DNA of 64,000 nt from Symbiodinium natans (taxonomy: Eukaryota; Sar; Dinophyceae; Suessiales; Symbiodiniaceae). The stretch covers positions 485,001 through 549,000 of the forward strand of contig CAJNDS010002110.1 in the NCBI GenBank assembly GCA_905221605.1, in the 5' to 3' direction. Each line of letters starts with the position of its first letter. The stretch's first letter is position 1. This document shows positions 58,786 to 64,000 of this stretch, one piece after another. The notes beneath the pieces were generated by a model. The model saw only the letters and a list, made by a program, of their open reading frames with translations. It searched no databases and was not told where the DNA came from. Position numbers and translations under genes: made by a program.

Positions 58786-58876
58786 AGAAGTCTGCGCCTC
58801 CTCCTCGGCGCGCTCGGGCGCCGCCGCCTCGATCCCGGCGGCGCGATTGAGGGCCCAGCGGGCCCAGGGATCCTCC
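58786..58876 (-). CDS. Candidate exon, unknown protein
   Basis: After CCGGGAG the minus strand reads D-P-W-A-R-W then ALNRAAGIEAAAPERAEEEA, Q-T-S-A-A-S and either a TAG supplied by the telomeric junction or a donor GCGGC|GTCACC. Ala/Glu-rich helix. Confidence 0.5.
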
Positions 58877-59175
58877 CGGTTTGAGGAGTGTAGGGTTTAG
58901 GGTTTAGGGTTTAGGGTTTATAGGGTTTAGGGTTTAGGGTTTAGGGTTTTACTTCAGGACCACGGATGTCCTACCCTCAAACCCTAGGCCGTAGACCCTT
59001 AAAATCTTAAAACTTAAAACTTAAAACCCTAAACCCTAAACCCTAAACCCTAAACCTTAAACCCTCTCTCAAGCCCCTTGAACAGTTTGGGCATGAGCAG
59101 CTCCTCATCTCCACTGACAGCTGAATGAGCTGCCACCGCCGGCTCTGCTTTCTCCTCCTGGCTTGTATTTCTTTC

Positions 59176-59250
59176 GGGTTTAGGGTTTAGGGTTTAGGGT
59201 TTAGGGTTTAGGGTTTAGGGTTTAGGGTTTAGGGTTTAGGGTTTAGGGGA
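59176..59250 (+). repeat. Interstitial telomeric tract (TTTAGGG)n
   Basis: Ten perfect units. Confidence 0.95.
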
Positions 59251-59334
59251 CAGGCCAAGCCACAACAATCACCCGAACCCAAAACCCAAAACCCAACACC
59301 CTAGACCCTAAACAAGTAAACCCGAGCAAACGTC

Positions 59335-59600
59335 AAGATGTTGAAGCGCAAAATGCGTTGCTACTTTGCAGCGGCGACGTGATGCAAGAACAGGAGAAAA
59401 CTGCAGGAATTGAAGGCGTCCGAACCCTCCACCACAGTGAGATTCCTCCAGCCCTCTGCAACCGACAGCCAGTGTTTACACGGAATCCCTCGTTTGGAGC
59501 TGGCTGCACAGACGCCAACTGTAGCCATGAAGGACAAACAGTATAGAGCTTGCGAAGAGAGGGTAATTCCTGGACCCCAAATCCCAAACCCCAAACCCCA
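59335..59600. other. Exon-like block, strand uncertain
   Basis: The minus strand is open (LSFMATVGVCAASSKRGIPC; LTVVEGSDAFNSCSFLLFLH) and two plus frames are open too (QPVFTRNPSFGAGCTDANCS). No decisive splice sites. Confidence 0.3.
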
Positions 59601-59689
59601 AACCCCAAACCCTGAACCCTAAATCCTAAACCCTAAACCCTAAACCCTAAACCCAAACCCTAAACCCTAAACCCTAAACGGCTCTTTAA

Positions 59690-59790
59690 AGGGTGTTCAG
59701 GGGACCTCTCAGGGTCGCAAGGATCCCGCCTGGTGGGCGCCAGCCCCCGAGCTCCATCCACGGAGCTGCCTCGAAGCCAAATGGGCGTTT
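59690..59790 (-). CDS. Candidate exon, unknown protein
   Basis: The minus strand reads FGFEAAPWMELGGWRPPGG then I-L-A-T-L-R, with a donor CTGAGAG|GTCCCCTG or, if read through, a TAA 20 bases later. Confidence 0.48.
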
Positions 59791-60180
59791 AGGGTTTAGG
59801 GTTTGGGGTTTCGGGTTTAGGGTTTAGGGTTTGGGGTTTGGGGTTTGGGGCTAGGGTTTGGGATTTAGGGTTTAGGGTTTGGGGTTTAGGGTTTGGGGTT
59901 TAGTGTTCTCGGGTTTAGGGGGTTTAGGTTTAGGATGTAAGGGTTTAGGGTTTAAGGGTTCAAGGTTCTTTGGGGTTTAGGGTTTATGTGTTTAAGGGTG
60001 TAGGGTTCTAGGGTTGTTTTAGGGCTGGGCTTTAGGGTTTGCAATAAGGTTTAGGGCTTTAGGGTTTACAGTGAGGGTTAGTGGGTGGGGGTTTAGGGTT
60101 TTAAGGAATTTTCAGTGGGGTTTCGGGGTTTACGGTGGGGTTTAGGGTTTTGGGGCCTTAGGGTTTACAGGTTGTAGGAG
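59791..60180 (+). repeat. Mixed TTTAGGG/TTTGGGG tract grading into decayed repeat
   Basis: Regular units to about 59910, then increasingly irregular G-rich telomere-like sequence. Confidence 0.88.
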
Positions 60181-60487
60181 GCCAGTTCACTTCACTGAGC
60201 AGATGTGGGCTCTCACATCGCTCCCTTCCCCCAACCCCCCACGCCCCACCCACCCTTCCTCCCCTAAACCCTGAAACCTAAACCCCAAATCCGAAAGCTC
60301 CCCCCCCGGCAGCCTTGAGTTTCGCACCATGTTTGTTCGCAGTGGGGGCGGGAAAGGGTAAAAACCCGAAGACCCAGAATGTTTCATGTCAGCCCGCAAG
60401 TTTATGAACTCGCGTCAGGCTGGGACGAACTCCCCCCAATCCGAACTTAGAAGGCCCCCGAACAACGCTCTTTCCAGGGTCCTTTGT

Positions 60488-60574
60488 GGCCCTAAACCCT
60501 AAACCCTAAACCCTAAACCCTAAACCCTAAACCCTAAACCCTAAACCCTAAACCTAGCTAAACCCTAAACCCTA
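60488..60574 (-). repeat. Interstitial telomeric tract (CCCTAAA)n
   Basis: Eleven CCCTAAA units with one CCTAGCTAAA break. Confidence 0.95.
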
Positions 60575-60575
60575 A

Positions 60576-60690
60576 GCCGGCCGTGAGGAGTGAATGCACT
60601 GGCCGGGAGACTGGGCGTGGCGCGCCACCTCGCTCCAAAGGTCGGGGCCCCCACCATCCTCCGGCCTCGTCGAAAGGCTTCTTAGGATTT
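60576..60690 (-). CDS. Candidate exon, unknown protein
   Basis: The minus strand reads P-F-D-E-A-G-G-W-W-G then PRPLERGGAPRPVSRPVHSL, ending at the telomeric tract. The acceptor is probably CTAAGAAG or GGAG. Arg/Pro-rich. Confidence 0.42.
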
Positions 60691-60711
60691 GTTTGGTGCA
60701 GGGTTCTACCA

Positions 60712-60860
60712 TTTGCTTTAGAACACACCCCCCCCCCCCAAAAAAAAAAAGAAACACATAATAATAATAAATAAATAAATGTGTTCTTCCTTATAAGGGC
60801 AATAATGGGGATTGTTGTTCTCTATACTTTTTGGGGGTGGTTCTTAAGGAAAGGTAGGGG
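60712..60860. repeat. Foldback family F copy (expanded)
   Basis: TTTGCTTTAGAACACACCCCC ... TTTTTGGGGGTGGTTCTTAAGG, with an ATAATAATAAATAAATAAAT expansion and CCTTATAAGGGCAATAATGG inside. Confidence 0.75.
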
Positions 60861-60974
60861 ATTTTGGGACTTCCCAGCAGCCTGACGAGATGAATCTAAC
60901 AAACAGGGTACCCGCTTCTTCCCTGAGCATAGGAACCGACTGCAGCAAGCCGTTCAACAGGAAGAAACCCTAAG

Positions 60975-61125
60975 CTTGAGATGTTCCCCCTTATGGTACC
61001 AGCCCTTAATAGGGATTCCAGGGTAACGCTAGACCCTAAACCCTGAACCCTAAACCCTGAACCCTAAACCCTAAACCCTATCATAATCCTCATTAAAGGC
61101 TGTTAGTATAAGGGGGGACATCCAA
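60975..61125. repeat. Foldback family A interrupted by telomeric tract
   Basis: Left arm CTTGAGATGTTCCCCCTTATGG, right arm GTTAGTATAAGGGGGGACATCCAA. CCCTGAA/CCCTAAA units fill the middle (61030-61080), as in 10431-10566. Confidence 0.88.
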
Positions 61126-61664
61126 CCCTAAGCCCTCAGCCCTATAGACTCTCAACCCGAACCTTGATAGGAGGGGCCTAGCCCCCGAAGTACGGGCCCG
61201 TGCCGTTTAGGGTTGAGGGTTAGACATAAGACCCACTCGAATGACCCAAAACCCTGGGCCCTGAAAACGTCCGGCGAGTGGTTCGTACTGAAAAAACAAG
61301 AGGCAAATTTGGCCTATATTCTCCGACAAATCGGGGAAGCCCAACAGGCTGAAGTTTAACTACTGGCTAAATCAGCTAAGGCTAGGGCTTAGGGTTGAAG
61401 TCTCAGTGTGCAGGACGCGGGAGGCTCGCGACATACAGTTGTTCGAGCACAGCCCAAAAAGACTTCGAAAGCCCGGCCTCACAGCCGAAAACCTGAAGTA
61501 CGGACACCCCATCTTTAGGGTGCCCCCAGAAGGGATCCTAAATCCTAAACACTAAACCTTTAGGGCTCAGGGTTGCCCCCCCGAAACCCTAAACCCTAAA
61601 CCCTGAACCCTAAACGCTGAACCCTAAAAACCCTAAACCCTAAACCCTAAAGCTAGGGCCGCCC

Positions 61665-61735
61665 AAGCAGCAGGCTCCACAGCGCGGCCGCCAGAGCTCG
61701 GCCGTGCTGGATCCCGGACCTCGTTTGCGCAAAAA
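61665..61735 (-). CDS. Candidate exon beside a duplicated splice motif
   Basis: The minus strand reads RSGIQHGRALAAALWSLLLG then R-P and a TAG. Its upstream edge AACCAGTAG|GTTTTTGCGC is one copy of a repeat whose other copy lies at 61812-61833. Confidence 0.42.
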
Positions 61736-61749
61736 CCTACTGGTTCTTA

Positions 61750-61811
61750 TTTAGGGTTTAGGGTTTAGGGCTTAGGGCTTTGGGCTTTGGGCTTAGGGTT
61801 TCGGGTTTAGG
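61750..61811 (+). repeat. Telomeric tract between 22-bp direct repeats
   Basis: TTTAGGG/CTTAGGG/CTTTGGG units flanked by GCGCAAAA(A)CCTRCTGGTTCTTA on both sides (61727-61749 and 61812-61833). Confidence 0.88.
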
Positions 61812-61904
61812 GCGCAAAACCTGCTGGTTCTTAGTAGGGTCAATTTGGATTAACTGGGTATGACCTTCGTCGTCATTTCCAAAATTCAGATGTTCCAATT
61901 TCTT

Positions 61905-61995
61905 ACACTTAAGGAATATACCTGAACTTATACGAAGGAACATTATTATGAATTAGGGCGGATTCCTTAATTTAGGGCTTTTGGAAGATCTGGGT
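61905..61995. repeat. Foldback family E copy
   Basis: CTTACACTTAAGGAATATACC ... AATTTAGGGCTTTTGGAAGATCTGG; the left terminal arm is degraded. Confidence 0.75.
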
Positions 61996-62097
61996 GGTTC
62001 TTATCGTAGGGAATGAGGGAAGTAGGTATCCTCTACGAATCCCTGAAAATGTAAACGAAGGGTACCTGATGCCCCCATTCCCTGCGAAGAACCAATA
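61996..62097. repeat. Foldback family I (complete palindrome)
   Basis: GGTTCTTATCGTAGGGAATGAGGG ... CCCCCATTCCCTGCGAAGAACC with GTAGGTATCC / GGGTACCTGA inside. It abuts the family E copy. The plus-strand open frame beginning here reads through the element and is not accepted as a gene. Confidence 0.85.
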
Positions 62098-62313
62098 CGA
62101 GTCGCGCCTACTTTACTTTTTACTAGGCTTGCGAAGTTGGCGGTATCCTAACCTAACTGTTGCGCTTTTGCATGTTGACTTCTGTGTGGTAGCTCGCGCG
62201 GCACCAGGTGGATGCGCGAAGGCACGCCGCCTCTTGGCATCAGCCGGCCTTTGGGTGCCAGTAGCAGAAGAAAACGTGGCCTCCTCCAATGAGGGCCCAG
62301 ATCCCTCCATCGC

Positions 62314-62465
62314 CTGGCTGGCAGGGCATCTGCTTTGCACGCACTTGTTCTGACTCGAGCCGCTGCATGGTCAGTGTCCGTTGCCTTCGCCACCGAGCCA
62401 GAGGCATGCCAGTTGACATGGCAAGTTGCTGGGCATCCTGCAAGCTGTCGATGGCAATACATGCC
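62314..62465 (-). CDS. Internal exon, helical protein (about 50 codons)
   Basis: From ACTACTGCAG to a GC donor (CAGCCAG|GCGATGG). Reads A-C-I-A-I-D-S-L-Q then DAQQLAMSTGMPLARWRRQR, T-L-T-M-Q-R-L-E-S-E-Q-V-R-A-K-Q-M-P-C-Q-P. If the GC donor is ignored, the frame continues to 62240 (GIWALIGGGHVFFCYWHPKA). Unrecognised; possible coiled-coil end. Confidence 0.52.
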
Positions 62466-62614
62466 CTGCAGTAGTATACACTTTGACAGGCCAGAGCTCT
62501 ACTTCCCCTGATTTTTACATTACATTTGGGGTTTAGGGTTTAGGGCCATTATACCCTTTTAAGGCCCTTCATAGGGTTGATTATGGGCTAATCGCCGATC
62601 CTGTTACCGGGACG

Positions 62615-62668
62615 TTAAAATTTGGGTTAACTGGGTAGGGCCTTCGTAGTCATTTGTAGAAATGTGCC
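62615..62668. repeat. Dispersed repeat, partner of 61839-61885
   Basis: AAATTTGGGTTAACTGGGTA and GCCTTCGTAGTCATTT here match AATTTGGATTAACTGGGTATG and CCTTCGTCGTCATTTCC at 61839. Function unknown. Confidence 0.6.
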
Positions 62669-62735
62669 GTTGCCATGGGTTCCATACGCGTTTGGGCGTT
62701 GGGTTTAATTGGGTTTAGGGTATAGGGTTTAGGGT

Positions 62736-62831
62736 TTAGGGCGCCGTGGGCTTCAGATCTACAACCTCTGTGGTGGTGGCCACGCGACTGCTCCAGAGTT
62801 CCAGGAGCATCCCCCGCGCGACTCGAGGCTC
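62736..62831 (-). CDS. Exon, possible C-terminus
   Basis: Acceptor AGCTATCCAG, then E-P-R-V-A-R then GMLLELWSSRVATTTEVVDL and K-P-T-A-P, with TAA formed by the telomeric unit (CCC-TAA). Alternatively a donor ACAGAG|GTTGTAG ends the exon earlier. Confidence 0.52.
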   Translation of the reverse strand, partial: EPRVARGMLLELWSSRVATTTEVVDLKPTAP

Positions 62832-62874
62832 CTGGATAGCTGGAGGGGGTTTGAGAGTTTGAGGGTTTCGGGTG

Positions 62875-62995
62875 TAGGGTTAGGGTTTAGGGCTTAGGGC
62901 TTAGGGTTTAGGGTTTAGGGCTTAGGGCTTAGGGCTTAGGGCTTAGGGTTTAGGGTTTAGGGTTTAGGGTTTAGAGAAGAAGCCCCATGTTCTCA
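62875..62995 (+). repeat. Telomeric tract with CTTAGGG variants
   Basis: About sixteen units, TTTAGGG alternating in blocks with CTTAGGG. Confidence 0.93.
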
Positions 62996-63086
62996 AAGCT
63001 TTGGTCCTCCCGACTGCAGGGTGGAGGAGCCCGAGGCACCGATAGCAGGCGGAGGAGCTTCCCGTGCCTGTTCGGGGATCTGAAGG
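62993..63086 (-). CDS. Candidate exon, unknown protein
   Basis: Acceptor AACCTTCAG, then IPEQAREAPPPAIGASGSST and L-Q-S-G-G-P-K-L, TGA at the edge of the tract. Confidence 0.45.
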
Positions 63087-63135
63087 TTTAGGGTTTAGGG
63101 TTTAGGCTTTAGGGTTTAGGGTTTAGGGTTTAGGG

Positions 63136-63205
63136 CTAGACCCCAGAGCAACCAAGGAATAAAAACGGGACACGTTTTGGTGTTAAGGGGCTTCCCAGAG
63201 GGCCC
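63136..63205. repeat. Foldback family D, left half
   Basis: CTAGACCCCAGAGCAACCAAGG, AAAAACGGGACACGTTTTGG; followed by a local tandem CCAGAGGGCCCCATAATCCTG twice. Confidence 0.7.
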
Positions 63206-63239
63206 CATAATCCTGCCAGAGGGCCCCATAATCCTGCAA

Positions 63240-63600
63240 CTTATAGCACTGTAACTCGATTCAAAACCAAAAACAAAAAACAGCTCAAGCCCTCAGACTC
63301 TAACCCACACTGAACCCGACAAAACCCCATAACCCTATAATCCGTTCAAACCCTGAAACCCTCTAACTCTAAACCCCACAAAACCCAAAAACCCACAAAC
63401 CCAAAAACGCAAAACCCTAAAACCCTAAACTACTAAAACCCAAAACCTTATAACCCTACAACCCTAAACTACTAAAACCCTAAACTACAACTAAACACCT
63501 CAAACCCTATAACCCGAAAAAAACCCTAAACATTCAAACCCTATGACCTAAAACCCAAAAACCTCAAACCCTCAAACCCTGTAACCCTACAACCGATAAA
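63240..63600 (-). repeat. Degenerate AAACCCTAT/AAACCCAAAA repeat
   Basis: Irregular 8-10 base units with AAACCC cores and no coding content. Confidence 0.8.
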
Positions 63601-63690
63601 GTTTGGCCCGGTCGCCTCCCCAGTCCTCGACCACCGCCGCGCGGGCCCTGCGCCTGTGGCCGCCGTGCCGGGCGCCGGGCCTTGCTTTGT
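63600..63690 (-). CDS. Candidate exon, Arg-rich
   Basis: The minus strand reads ARHGGHRRRARAAVVEDWGG then D-R-A-K-L-Y-R. The acceptor may be AACAAAG or GCAAG. No family recognised. Confidence 0.42.
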
Positions 63691-63958
63691 TGATGGGTTT
63701 AGGGTTTAGGGTTTGGGGTTTAGGGTTTAGGGTTTAGGGTTAGGGTTTAGGACGCGGGGTTTAGGGCTTAGGGAGGGGGGTTCAGGGTTTCATTACCGAA
63801 TTACGGGCTTTGCCAGCCCCTAAGCCCTTCGCCCTCAACTTCGGGAGTTGGGGGGCGACAGCTTCGGGCTTCGCGGTTTAAGGCTTGGAAGCTCGGGTGT
63901 ATCAAGTGCCTTGTACACCTCAAGTCTTCACTTTCTGCGCGCTGCCGTTTCAAACTCT

Positions 63959-64000
63959 CGGTCCCTTAGTAGGGGCCCTTAAGAGGGTACCCCCCTTGTT
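63959..64000. repeat. Foldback family C, cut by window end
   Basis: GGTCCCTTAGTAGGGGCCCTT and GAGGGTACCCCCCTTG fit the left arm of family C; the right arm would lie beyond the window. Confidence 0.5.

Noticed and set aside
61994-62353. Plus-strand open frame of about 119 codons
   Set aside because: Begins inside a family I foldback element and overlaps a better minus-strand exon (62314-62465).
1-64000. tRNA or rRNA genes
   Set aside because: No cloverleaf with A/B boxes or conserved rRNA core sequence was recognised; a covariance-model search would be needed to exclude them.

Overview
The window is eukaryotic nuclear DNA dominated by the plant/algal-type telomeric heptamer TTTAGGG/CCCTAAA. 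Well over one hundred interstitial tracts (2 to about 19 copies, both orientations) recur every few hundred bases from end to end. No intact long ORF is convincing. However, short GC-rich islands between the repeats translate on the minus strand into good protein sequence and are bounded by usable splice sites. The best reading is a one-directional (minus-strand) run of intron-rich genes whose introns are made of telomeric repeats and small foldback (MITE-like) elements. Same-strand genes, AG|G acceptors, GC (and possibly GA) donors beside GT, GC-rich third positions and a TTTAGGG telomere together suggest a dinoflagellate. That is an inference; no marker gene was seen.

Genes recognised, all minus strand: a P-loop kinase-like gene (about 18.5-21.2 kb) whose Walker A motif is rebuilt across a GC-AG intron; HMG-box DNA-binding domains split over exons at 2.0 kb and at 33.6-39.8 kb (at least three boxes); and a NO VEIN-type C-terminal domain (DUF3883, nuclease-like fold) spread over five exons at 50.5-52.7 kb. 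About forty further exon-like blocks on the same strand were not identified. Frame and ends of single blocks are often uncertain because GC-rich blocks are open in several frames.

Repeats: at least eight families of 80-150 bp foldback elements (called A-I here) recur throughout, and several copies are split internally by telomeric tracts. 27.6-29.6 kb holds a diverged tandem repeat of about 700 bp. 29.75-30.37 kb is a foldback built from the octamer GGTTTAAT. 39.1-39.5 and 54.5-54.7 kb are arrays of the octamer CCCTAAAA. 4.5-4.8 kb is a TACGGGC-rich 9-bp-type repeat. Homopolymer C/G runs and TA microsatellites are common.

Most interesting: several telomeric tracts are flanked by direct repeats of 9-29 bp of exon-like sequence, and the duplicated motif contains AG next to a possible 5' splice dinucleotide. 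Together with telomeric tracts inside foldback elements, this suggests that telomeric DNA was inserted at staggered breaks and some insertions became introns. In many exons the donor is supplied by the telomeric unit itself (exon..AGG|GTTTAGGG).
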